Source: Grifola frondosa (taxonomy: Eukaryota; Basidiomycota; Agaricomycetes; Polyporales; Grifolaceae). From it: a stretch of 64,000 nt of DNA. The stretch covers positions 2,790,001 to 2,854,000 of the forward strand of contig LUGG01000001.1 of assembly GCA_001683735.1 (NCBI GenBank), in the 5' to 3' direction. Each line of letters opens with the position of its first letter. Positions within the stretch are counted from its first letter, which is position 1. Below the pieces are notes generated by a model that made no database searches, was not told the origin of the DNA, and was given only the letters and a program-made list of their open reading frames with translations. This document shows, piece after piece, positions 1 through 11,404 of this stretch. The translations under genes were made by a program, and so were the position numbers.

Positions 1-2531
1 CAACACCTCAACCAGTTGGTTTTCCAACTGCGATATTTGTTCCTGCTTCTCTTCGCATTCGTCAGTCAGCTGCTTGACCTGACCTGTGACAAGTTGCTGA
101 TGACGCCAGCGTCAGCCTAAACCCAATGCACTCGCCATTAGTTACCTACCTCGTTGCTTGCTAACTTTTCGAGGTCTGTTTGAAGTTCTGCTATAATCTC
201 CTCCAAGTCGGATGCATGCTCTATCTGCCCATCCAGTGCGTCTGTGAGCTTCTTCACCTCAGCCTCGGAAGTGGTGCGTTGCTACAGAATGACAGCTGTT
301 AGTGTCATCGAGATTGAGCAACGTGGTTCGTACCTTAGCATTCTCAGAGTCAAGTTCCGCAATGCGCTCGCGCATCTCTGCCATCTGTGCCTCTAGTTGG
401 GCCGCATGTTCGCTCTTCTCCGCGAGAGCATCTGTCAAGTCCTTGATCTGAGAAAGAGAGATCGAGTGTTCCTGAATTCCCAGTGTCAACGGAAATCCAC
501 TGGATGACAAGACCTCGCATACCTGCGATTGACTGTCAGCATCAGCTTTCTGAGTGGACGTTGTCAGAGACGGTTCGAGAGGGCTAGGACGAAGCGAGGA
601 AGGGGGTGCACCGACTGAGGAGCGAGCCTGGACATAAGCGTCAGTCAGGGAAAGAACCCAAGTTTCGCTTATGCGCACCGTCTGAAGAGGACCGACCCAT
701 CGTTTAGGTCCCGGAAGATCGGGACCCAAGGATAGCTCATGCTCAAGGCTCGGAAGCGATGCAGCATTCTCATCGTTCTCGACAACCCCCTCAATTTCGA
801 CTCCACCATTCCAGTCCATATACTGGTCTTCCATCTCATGCATGGAAACGGCCTCTTCTGAAGATCACATTGTGAACGTGAGCCCTAACCACGGGAAGTT
901 TCTTCTTGCGAATGTCTCGTTCCGGGGAACTAAACTGCTCTATGGAACTTGGTGGAGGGTCCGGTTCTCCAAGGTGCGGACGAAACACTGAGGGAGATAC
1001 GGCGGGTACGGGACGCAGTTCCTTCGAGCGTCGCCTCGCATGGTCGTTGCCTGCCTTCCTAGTCTTACCTTTCATCTTCGCCACAATAGAAGAACCGCCT
1101 CCTGAGGCTCGGAGTGGTTGAGCAGACGAGTGCCGAATAGGAGTGCTCGGTAGGTTGCCATCGAGGCGTGCCGAAAGACCGCTGGGGGATGCTTGATGAG
1201 ATCTCTGCGTTTCTGGAACAATACCTTCTCGACTGAAGGTATCATTATAAAGTGGTACGCCTTTCATCCGGGCTGTTACCGTAGGAAGTTCTGGGCGTTT
1301 TCGCTTTCTGGAAAGGGGGACCAGAGGAGCATCGTCGTCGTCGGAATCGTGCTCGAAAGGGTTGTGCCCATCGTCCACGTCGTGGCTCGGAGAGATGTGG
1401 TGAGTGGGGAAAGAGTGTGAGTCAGTTTCGATAGGATATATCCCAAGGGCTTCTTGAGTACTCTCCTCCTCCTCTTGCCTCAACATGTACTTATTTTGTG
1501 GTGAGTCGGTAGTTCTAACATTCTTGCTTGGAGAAGGCACGCGACTTTCGCCCCCGAACGGATTACTCCAAAAACCGGAACGGTCGGCAAGGTCCTCGCC
1601 CAAAGCAGTGTCGGCTTCGTTGTCTTCGTCAACCTCCTCCACCGCTGCTAAATCCTGCAATAGAGGATGCGCTGATGTCGATTCTCGTGTCTTAGTTGAA
1701 GCAGCTTTCCCTGACCCAGCTCGAGCTGACGACTTTCGTGGCGGTTTCGATGAGCTTGGGCTTTTCCCTGAAGCATCGCGTGTACGTTTTGCACCTCGAG
1801 GGGACCGACCTTCGTGACCTCCTTCCGTTTCGCTCCCCGAGGAGGACCAATCTTCAACGCCTCCTTCGACGACTGAGGCCGGTCCTCATCTTCGGAAATG
1901 CGGTCCTCCGTTTCGGACTCAACATATACTATTCTCTTCTTCCGTGGACGATGCGGTATAAGATGATCGCCCTCGCCTTCAGAATGAGCAGAAGTGCTAG
2001 CTTTGCGCTTCCGTGAAGGAGACAGGATTTGAACATGGGAGAAATTTGTTTTAGTAGAAGTGGCACGACTGTGTGAGACATTCGATACGGGTGCAGTGCT
2101 CGCGGATGAGCGACTAGGTAGCGCAGAAGTCTGCTTGATATTCCTCGTTGTAGTGGTGCCTTCGGAACGTTTCGACGTGGTTGTTGACGTGCGGGGTTTG
2201 GCTGCAGATGAAGACCATACTCTAGTGATGACACGGACGCGACTGAGACGTGACTTACCACGTTTCTTCTTCGCCATATCCTTCTCTTTCTTCATGTGAG
2301 CCTTCTTCAGCTTCCATTCGTGTATAAGCTTGTCGGTGCAGTCATGTTTCGCAACCCAGCTGGGTGGCCATGACTTTCCTGTCTCCGGGTCGGTGCCAGC
2401 CCATTAACCTTGTATCGGTTGCCTTTCTCCTCCAACACCTCGATGACTTCCCATAGATTATCTTCATCATTTTCTTGGGGTTCGAATTGAGTATTGTAGT
2501 CCGGAAGCTCGTAGGAGGACTGAGAGGACAT
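1..2531 (-). CDS. Chromodomain protein with coiled-coil tail (partial, runs off left edge)
   Basis: The N-terminus (ATG at 2529-2531, MSSQSSYELPDY) leads into a chromodomain, seen as LWEVIEVLEEKGNRYKVN followed, one frame over, by WAGTDPETGKSWPPSWV and LIHEWK. Chromodomains usually bind methylated histone tails, so a nuclear chromatin role is likely. A long basic, Ser-rich, low-complexity middle follows, with a repeated GPPRGAKR motif and acidic DSDDDD tracts. The last 500 bases encode heptad coiled coil in three similar modules containing the signature LTD (QIKDLTDAL, EVKKLTDAL, QVKQLTDEC), each on its own exon. The frame breaks by one base near 2400 (aat-tgg needs one more t), near 1800 (a C-run; restoring it regenerates the second GPPRGAKR) and near 838. 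No family name beyond the chromodomain is recognised. The 3' end lies outside the window. Confidence 0.72.
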
Positions 2532-2755
2532 GGTTATAAGCAGAAGTCCAATCGCCACACTGAGATCAATTCATCGCGTGGCCACATAAACCGTATCGAG
2601 ATTCGCCTAAAAAGTCAATTGGAGTTCAAATTCGAACGGTTCAAAGTAATAATGGTAAACCCAATATATACATGCATTAAATATTGGATGTCCAGAGCAC
2701 ACACACATATAAATTAACAACAGTACTTGAATGTGAACAAGTCAGTAGAACAACA

Positions 2756-5700
2756 CTACGAGTTCACTCTGTGTCGCTTAAAAGCCGTTTCCACATCAGC
2801 AGCGGTGTACTCCAGTGACACACCCGTGTCTTTGTAGCACTGGCTAATCCTCTTCGAGAACAATTCTGTTATCCTCAACAGCTCCTCCTCGCATGCTTTC
2901 CATACACCGACCATCACGGTGCCAGACGCGATGCCAGTGTTAGCGCCCGCATCCTCCGTAGTTGTCTTCTCGGAGGCTTCTGTGAAGTGCTTCTCGACGC
3001 GCTTGAAAAGCGCATCAATGTGTTTTCGCACATCTTTGCTATTGTACTCTTTCACCACCTTCTTCAAGGCGGACTTGGAGTAGCTACTGTTTGAGGATAT
3101 TTCTGATGGTGCTGTAGTCTTGAGAAGCCGCTCGACGCCTTCAAAATATTCCTACTTGGAGGTCAATTGAGATGTCTTCTCGCGAAAAATTCTCGACGTA
3201 CAATGATCTTCGAGAACGGCCGTCTGAGAACAATCTTCACGTATGCATTGAGGTTCTCCTCGTATATAGTTTCCGCCCGCTTCAAAAATACTGCCACAGA
3301 ACCAATCTCAATCACTGAAATCTCAGCGACGAAGTAGTGCATATTCTCTGGTTAGACTTAGGTCAATATGATAACGGAAAGAATGGCTCATTACCCTACC
3401 AATTATGATGACATGATAGTTGAGCTGTCCTTTGTCCTCGCCCTCACCGTCCATCTTGGCCATCTGTTTGAGCGCGTCGAACATTGCCTGTACAATTTTG
3501 TCGTAAGCAGTGTCCACGATCTGTCGAATTTCGAGGGTGTCAGAGCCGATGAGCTGGTTTTCGACTCGACCGATATATGTGGGGAAGTATTTGATGAATG
3601 GCGCAACACCCTTGCGTTTCTTGCTTGTCAGCTTGGTATCCTCGATGGACTTGATGTGATCATTCTGAAATAAGAAATTAGTACAATGAAATATGATATC
3701 ACGATAGCTACTCACGACACGGCGTTCAAATAGTCCCTTCAGACGCACATGCTGTTTCTCGAGCAGACTGAGCAAGAATGCATTCCCTCGTTCCTCGGCA
3801 TCCGTGAGAAAGCGTTCCAAGCATGCAATCATTCCAACAATTTGCCTGCAGAACGTCAGCACTGAAGCGACGGCGGTCATGGTCGGGAGAGAACTAACAG
3901 ATTGTCCTTGGTCATGACAGCATCCAGCCAAGCCTTCACTTCGATGGGAAGGAAGCCGAAGATTAGGTCCATAGCTCCGCGAACAAGCTTCGAGGTCGCT
4001 TGACTTAAGCCTGCAGCCCGCGCAGCCTGACGACGGAAGTAGTTCTCGAGACCCATATAATCAGCAAACGTGAGAGCAACATCATTGATCTGAAGGAAAT
4101 CTGCAATGAACTCCTCTTCACGATATATCGTCGACGCAATTTGCTCGAGAACGCCCCCAAAAGCCTTGTGAGCAATTAGCAAGGTTTCATGTTTCGAGGA
4201 GAATCGTAGCTCACATCAGAGGCACGCATGTCACCCTCTCCTGGATCCTTCCTATCTCTTCGACCTTCTAACGGAGAACGCACAATCGTACCTGCACGAC
4301 GTACCCGAGGCACTTTCGCAGCGTTGGTTGTGGGTGTGACACCGCCAAAACCTGGTAGGCGTCTTCAGTACAGGCCACATGACACGAATGTATACATGGC
4401 CCACAAACCATCGAGTTCTTCATCCGTAGATTTCTTCACAAGAAGACCATACATCCCAAGTAGCGCTTTGATCTGTGTAGCGTGTAGACTACTCGCTGCG
4501 GAGAAATAAGCCTACATTCACGACAGTTATCCACGAGGGTTCACGCAATGAAAGGAGCCCTTACAGCACAGATCTTCCCATATACACTCTCATCCATCTC
4601 TTTCATGTACAACATCAAACCAGCATATCGACCAAGGTACTCCTCGATGGGCTTGTGTGGCACGATGGATGGCCGTCCTTTCGCTGGCTTGACAACACCA
4701 TTATTGTCACCCAACAGGAGCTTGGACTTTATATTTATAGCAAATATCAATAGAATCTGATAACCTGAAATGCTAAAATTCTTACCTGCGCGGTAAACAT
4801 GATCGACAAATAGTCGAGCATCCGCTTGCAGAATTGTCCGTTGTACGTTTTATACTCGTCAAGCCTCTCCATGGTGGCCGCCATATCTTGCGATATGTTC
4901 GTCAGCGAAAGTTGAATACTGAAACAAGGTCCCCCACCTCGGTCTCTGCCAGCCTGCAAAGCCTTGTAGAGCTCCGTAGCAGCAGCTTCGAGATTCTGAA
5001 TGCTGGAAGCCTTCTCAAGAGACTCTTGTGTAAGAGTGAGTAGAGCAGAACGGTCGACTTGGACAGTTTGCTAATTCATCGATGTTAGACGTCCCATGCT
5101 GGTCAGTTATTAATGAGAACTCGCACCAATAATTCTTCCAGTTCAGTTAAGAGTGTTCGCTGGTTCTGCGTTTGCACTTGCAAGCCGCGATTCTGGGATT
5201 GAATATAGGCGATGTCATCGCTTACAGCCTGGAAGCAGGTCAGCATTTTATCAGAATAAAAGTAGATCGATATCTGACATTTAGGTGGATCTTATAGGAA
5301 GACACTACGCTATCCATGTTATCAAGTTCTGATATTGCTGCGTCCATATACTTGAGCACGATGTTGATTCGGTCGTCAGACTCGATGAAGGAATGAATAT
5401 TCGCCTAATGAAAAACAACGTTCCGCAATTAGCAGAAGATGGCGAGACAATACCTGATGACGTGACCTTGTCCAAAGCCATCAACTCATCCAACAGTCTT
5501 GCCTCAATCTGGTCTGCGGTCCCAGTCATAGCCCTTCTGCCCATGATGTCATCGCTGGCCCACTCATATCCTTCCAACATCTCTTCCACACTAGCTAAAG
5601 TGGCTTGTGTGCTTTCCTCTCCACCATCTCCAACGGAATCACCCTCACCCTCACCCTCATCGTGTACTACTACGTCTCCAGACAACAATCTGTTCAGCGT

Positions 5701-7072
5701 CGCCTGATTTGCAGGGTCAAAAAATGATACCCGAGCATTCTGCTGTGGTCTTGGCTGTCCAGGATCGACAGGCCCCATGCTCGGTGCACGACTTGGTGTG
5801 CGGGATGGTGTTCGTCGGGAAGAAGTGGAAGGGACGACAGTTAAAGGAGGTGTTTCAAGGGGACAGCATACGCGGACAACGGAGAAGGCTGTGTAAGCGA
5901 GGAAGACGGTGACGTAGAACGGGTGGGAATATCCAGGGATGTACGCAACTCAGAAGCGGAACTACTTGTTCGGGAGTCACTCGACACGGGCGGGACTGCT
6001 GATTTGATGGACGGCGTAGTGGCGGGGAATACGATAGATGGCACTGGACTTGACACTGACGTTGATGTGGAGGTCCGCATGGATGAATTTGTTATGGACG
6101 CTGCGCGCTGCGCGTGTTCTTATGGAACTTGGCGGTGGAAGAGGCTGCTGAGACTGTGACGGAGTACTTGGACGATTGCGGGTTGGTGTAGATGAATGCT
6201 CAGGGAGAGAAGGAGCGCGAGATGATAGGTCTGGCGAATCAGCACGATAGGGACTCTGTGGTCTTCGAGGCCTCGACGACCCGCGGGGACCAGGAGAGAC
6301 GGAATGTTAGAATAAGAGGATGCCCCACTGATTCTACGGCTTCGCGGCGAGCTTCAGAATACCCGTTTGCGATTGGCCGTCTCGGCGACACAGGTGGGAG
6401 AGGACCGCCATTAGTTGGAGTGGGCGCGCGCTCCATTCTGGTAAATGAGACGGGTGCTGGTCTTGAAGCTGGACATGAGAGTGTTAAATTTCGCGAAGCA
6501 GCTATTATAGAGGGTAACATACATGAGGCAGCATCCGGATCTTTCACTCCAACGAGTTGCAGTGGCATCGATCCTCCTGTGACAGTCCGGAAGAGCTTGA
6601 TCAGGGAAGCGATGAAATTCACTTGATCTTTCTGATTCTCCGTTTGCCAACGGTAAGTTCTAGCCAAGGTAATGTTAAAGGCCAGCGGCTTGTTAAATAA
6701 CATATCCAGACCAAACTCATAAACGCCAGACAAACTGACACTTACGTTCAAGACTTCTATGCCACGAAGTTCAACAAGCTTCCACGTTTTCCCCACAGAG
6801 AACGAGCCATTGGTATTTAACTTCGATTTGTGTATGGATCCAGCTCCATTGCTAGCCTCTGTTACGAACATTCATTGTCGAGGATACCCAGATGACAATG
6901 GCATTAGTGACATACGTGAGAGCAGAATGTATCTCGGCTTCTTCCCTCCCTCGTCAGGCCCCTCTTCCCAGATCTTGATGTGTGCAATATAGCTCTCTTC
7001 ATGGCCAGACGCGTTGAGCTTAGAGAACACAGAAGAGATGATTCTCTGGCGAACAGAATCATTGTCCGCCAT
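2756..7072 (-). CDS. SEC3: Exocyst complex component Sec3
   Basis: Sec3 is the exocyst subunit that helps tether secretory vesicles to PI(4,5)P2-rich plasma membrane at sites of polarized growth. The first exon (ATG at 7070-7072, MADNDSVRQRIISSVFSKLN) and the next (GKTWKLVELRGIEVLN, then LAFNITLARTYRWQTENQKD) form the N-terminal Sec3 PIP2-binding PH-like domain. A long Ser/Pro-rich linker (about 5.7-6.5 kb) follows. The Sec3 helical body then begins with a coiled coil around 4.8-5.4 kb, and the C-terminal helical bundles end in WKACEEELLRITELFSKRIS and SLEYTAADVETAFKRHR before the stop at 2756-2758. At least ten short introns are visible; for example the join SKII/EYFEGVERLL removes an intron near 3130-3180. 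Linker frames are hard to join exactly. Family assignment is very secure; exon edges in the linker are not. Confidence 0.92.
5641..5658. repeat. SEC3: accctc hexanucleotide repeat inside SEC3
   Basis: Three perfect accctc units encode the alternating Gly-Glu tract (DEGEGEGDS) in the Sec3 linker. Confidence 0.8.
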
Positions 7073-8542
7073 AACGCCGGTGAGGGATCAGAAGTAGTTC
7101 GACAGACGACTGAGAGAGGTGGCCTGAGCTGTCAGTGCCTAGGGTTGGTAGGATAGTTGTAACAGCTGGTAACAGTTCCACAACGGCGAACGATCTCAGA
7201 GACATGCGGCGACCACGTGACGAGTGATCCGTTTCTATTTGGCCTTATTGTCCAAAGGCTTGACGCCCACGACTCGTCCTCGTCTGCAAAAAGATAAATC
7301 TTCTCAATAATCTTAGGAGAATCAGTTACCATAAAATATAGACAATGCTCATTGTCTCCCGCTAAACCTGTGCCACGTATTCTAATATTCTCGTGAGTGT
7401 GAGCACTCTACTACCTTTTTCAAATTGCATGGCTTTTTTGTCTCAATACAACACATTTTGTCAGATACGCTCTAGTACAGCAGTATCGCAACGTAGAGCG
7501 CATCAATGAGGTGCTTGTATGGACGCACGATCCAAAACATTTCTACCTGTATATGGTTACAGAAGAACAGGCGCCATGCATGCATTTCTCGTCGCTTTAT
7601 CTAACCCGATGAATATAGATGGTGTGCAATTATATCACAACGGATACGTACGCGGTGGCCATCTTCATTGTCATTAACGTCGTGTAGGCGGGCCGCTGCT
7701 GCCACGCACTGCAAGTGGCCCCAAATTAATATCCGAAGAACACTTGGCAAAATGTAATCTGTCTCCACATTCGCCATATATAAGGCTCTCAAGTTAATTA
7801 ACCATCTTCTTTACTGCACCATTTTACTGGCTTTTATGGCTTTCGATACCATTACTACCGCTTTCACCGACAACGACTCCGCGTTTATCACCTTTCCTCT
7901 ATCCCACCTCTCTCTGGATGCCCTTAACAGATGTCAGGTGAATGTATACAAGAAATGGAGATGGAAGCAGGTTGCCAGAAAAACAGTCACTGTGAAATGC
8001 GGAAACGAGACACAATTACGACACCGGTTCCTCGGCCATGGCAAAGAGCCATCCTGGACTTGGTTTTCGATAATAAACCACTTGCCCTCGCGAGGATTGG
8101 TATTCGCTTATTGCACAGGTTACACAGCGGTACATTTTTTTCTGTTCTTCTCCAGACTTAACATTCTAAATATGACTTTTAGCCCTCGTAAATATATCAC
8201 GACTTGTTTGCGCGACAACGACGCGCCAAGGGCCGCAATGAAACTCAAGGCCGGAATGACATAAACCATATTTCTGATTTACAATTCCGGAAGACCCTCC
8301 GGTGGTATTTGTTGGTCGCGCACGCTGCAACTGCCCAGCCAGCTGGGAAAGGAAATGTGGCTGCGACTCATTAAGTTGGCATTCTAAGTATATATATTGT
8401 ACGTGCAATCAAGTTTGCGCACGCTCCAATCATATCAATGTATTGTGTTCGAGTTGCTCTGGCTCCACTGAAAGGCCAGCATATCCTCAGTGTGTGCAGA
8501 GTACAGTCTAGTCTTGCGCAAGTTCTAATGGTTCATAATGAT
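7073..8542. other. Intergenic stretch without a supportable gene
   Basis: This lies between the Sec3 start and the 3' end of the glucosyltransferase gene. Open frames exist on both strands (for example 7836-8264 on plus), but none shows a recognisable domain, a conserved motif or splice-linked continuation. The part next to 7073 should hold the Sec3 promoter. An AT-rich TATA-like tract (catatataag on the minus strand) occurs near 7776-7785. Confidence 0.5.
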
Positions 8543-9970
8543 CTACATTTTCCGCCTTGAGCCACTCAACCAGCTCCAGATCCCTGTACTTTGAGAGCCC
8601 GCCCTTCGGACTTCCCCATTACGCATTACCTCGTACCGCCTACCTCTCCACTCTACCTCGTTCCCAACATTGCTAACAGCCATGTAGGTAACGCAAGAAG
8701 TCTCGAACGGCCCATGCGCCAATGAACGTCCATCGGGTTGCTGCAGGTACGGGATGTCCTGCCAACGACGCGAAAACATCCATGTCCACAAAAGCCAAAG
8801 CGAAAAATGGACAGGAAGAAAAAGCCATGGAGGATACCAAGGAGGTACCACAGAGCAGCAGATGCCATGCAGCCAAGCAGTACAGACTCCGTGAGAGCTC
8901 GATCAGAGTCGCAGCGAAGACCATCCGCTTCCGCACACGCACCCATCAACCCGCCGCCATATATAGTCTGATAGGCTCATGTTTCCTATCGCATTCCGCG
9001 CACGTCGCAAGACAATCATGACGAAGGTCGAGCTCGTGCCATAACGCGCTCGCGATCATATTGTCCTCGGCAAGAAACGGCCAAACGCGCTAAACCCTCT
9101 CTCCTGGCTGAGTACCCCCTGTGCAGCATTGGAGCGGCTTCAGCGAACCGTCTACCCGCTCGAGGTCGGATTTTCATACAAGTTGGATTTGCCGACAACG
9201 CAGGAATCGATGCCACGGTATTTATAGCGAATACATTTTGGCATGGTTTGTATTGAGGAAGGCCTCTTCGATTCGAGAACCGAAGGAATGTTCGCGCCCA
9301 GGCGAAGGGACATGATGTACAAGTGCGATTCGACGCGCGACATTGACGGCAGGGAAGTCGGCGGCCCTCCAATATATCAACCGAGCGCGCAAGCGTCCCT
9401 GGAATCAACCATGACATTCGAGTCCAAAACCCACAAAATATCGTGTGCGGCTTGACGGTACGGTGCATGAGATTGTTCACTTTGGTTTACGCCTACCATC
9501 TCGTCTCCTAAGATGGACATGAAGATTGACATATTAGTGCACGCAACTATGAGACGTACCATGAACTACATGAGCATTGACATCTGGATACTTCGCTATG
9601 AGATCCCTCACTACAGAGAGAGCCTGGTCGTGTTCATCTGACACCGAAAGAAAAGTTCATAATTCGGATAATCTTGCGTGAACGTAGATTCCAGGTTTTC
9701 GTATAAGTTGGTATCAAGGCCTTTGAGGGTCGTAATATGGATACACCTGGTACTGAAGAAGAATCCGCTGATGCCAGAGGGGAGCGGGGCGCAGCCTGTA
9801 CCGTTTTCGACTTTTCCTACGAGATCAGCATACTACTCAGTGAAGGTGATTGAATGGGCGCACGCGGTCCAACAACCTAATAATCCCAAACTCCACAATA
9901 TGGTGTACCAGCCGAGACTGATGCCTGCCAGTGAAAGCTTGACGACATTGTAACTCTCGAGCAAGCTCAT
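8543..9970 (-). CDS. Ceramide glucosyltransferase (GT21), frame broken by many single-base indels
   Basis: This enzyme moves glucose from UDP-glucose to ceramide on Golgi membranes to make glucosylceramide. The N-terminus (MSLLESYNVVKLSLAGISLG, then WYTILWSLGLLGCW) is a signal-anchor helix. Next come PLKGLDTNLYENLESTFTQ, SVSDEHDQALSVVRDLIAKY, the donor-binding block DILWVLDSNVMVD, PGTLARSVDILEG, IDSCVVGKSNLY and SDLERVDG. A hydrophobic C-terminal part contains FIGAWAVRDFL, LALPTWLLAMLG and EVEWRGRRYEVMRNGEV before the stop at 8543-8545. These family blocks are collinear but lie in all three frames. I count about ten single-base gains or losses in 1.4 kb, for example near 9733, 9657, 9455, 9425, 8692 and 8675. 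Codons between breaks are well conserved, so sequencing error is more likely than old decay, but a pseudogene cannot be excluded. The start at 9968-9970 was chosen as the ATG closest to the membrane helix; an in-frame ATG at 10084 is the alternative. Confidence 0.8.
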
Positions 9971-11404
9971 GGCATGCGGTGCCAGCGTTGGCGAGGTCTT
10001 CAACACGAGCTTCAAGTTGAAGCTCGTGCTAGTACTGTGGAGGTTGAGTGGCGATCGGGCCAGTTCGGGCATCATCACGGTCAAATCACAGTCACATTAA
10101 TGTGACCAAACGCGCCCGTATTTACGAAAGAGATAGACCAGATATTGACTCCGCATATAAGCCTCCTCGCCGAGCTACTGGTATGGGTGACCTTGATAAC
10201 GCTGAAGTACGCATGCGCTTTGGAGGAGTTCCCGCGCTTGGGTATAGATGGAACCTATCCAATCCTCGCGAGTCAGAAAACAATGGTACGGTGCTCACTG
10301 AGATCTATTCTCTGGAGAGTTACCCGTGGTGGACCAAGCACGCATTGCCAATTGGTTTGCCAGAAGAGCGCCGAACGCAGCGTCCACAAGGGGCCTTTGG
10401 TTTGTACGGTTCCCGTTAGCTCATGCATTCACCAGATCATCCTCTCACTGGCACCTCGACATGAAGAGTTTGAACGTTCAGCGGAGTTCCCATCATTTAG
10501 ATCAAATGAAGAACAAACCAGATACCTCCTCCTCACTACGTAGCAGTACACAGCTCGTGCAGTTCCCTTGACAGCTGTTGATGTTGACAAGGAGTGTCTC
10601 TCGCTGCTAGAAGAGAGAATGTTCACGGAATTTGCGGAAGCTGGCAGAGCAGGAAATCAGCAGTGGGGGCTGGACAAGGGCACTCATCAACCCGTCGGAG
10701 TCCCTATGCTAATCTTCCTTCTCAATGGAGCTATCAGCCATACGAAGGTAGTGATTCGGAGCTACGAGTAAGTTCAAATTGGAAATTACATGGCACAGTT
10801 TCTAACTAGGAGTGAATAGCCTGGTCCCGAATACAGTGACACAGAAGTCAAGCCCCATATCCCGGAAAAGCGACCTGCCGCAGCAACAGTACGGCCGACC
10901 ATGCAAGCCGAAAACCGACGCTTCTTGACTCGCGAAGCATGCGCGGCGAGCATACTCTTTACTTACTAGTGGTCGCCGGATGTTCGTGTTATCGAGACAT
11001 CAATATTGCGACTTTGCAGGACCTTGAGGGGGATTTCATGCTCGGACTATGTCTGGGCAGGTCTCAGGAATATTCCAGACTGAAATTGCAGTGCTCGAGG
11101 CGTTGCGGTCACATCCGTGGCCAATCCGGGCAGAGTTCTCTGCTAAACTGTAGTGTATGATTTCGCTTAGAATTACACAAATGAGTATATGTAGCTAGGG
11201 AAGTTCGCGCAAATTGCTTTTCTCAAACATATTGGATGATAGTACAATGCGTTCCGCAGAGTTTGTTGGTGGCGGCAGGGTGGCGGCAGTGTGGCGGCTT
11301 CGGCGTCAATTTCCCCATGGGATCCCGTTGAACGCTGGCAACTCGAGGCGCGTCCTTGTTTCGTCTCACTGGTCTATCTACATCGGAAATTTGAGTCGTG
11401 TATA
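9971..11404. other. Region with no recognised gene
   Basis: Several overlapping plus-strand frames of 60-130 codons occur at 10048-10810 and 10939-11160. None carries a motif I recognise, and they do not splice into a continuous protein. The region should contain the 5' flanks of the glucosyltransferase (minus) and of the TPR/F-box gene (plus). A decayed gene is possible but unsupported. Confidence 0.45.

Noticed and set aside
2474..2486. gggttcgaattg, resembling a tRNA T-loop
   Set aside because: It lies inside the chromodomain coding sequence and no tRNA fold surrounds it.
7836..8264. Plus-strand open frame of 142 codons starting MAFDTITTAF
   Set aside because: No domain, no splice-linked continuation, and residue composition does not look like a conserved protein.
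10145..10810. Weak resemblance of EFPRLGIDG and nearby frames to a cytochrome P450 N-terminus
   Set aside because: No heme-binding Cys motif, EXXR motif or continuous spliced frame could be found.
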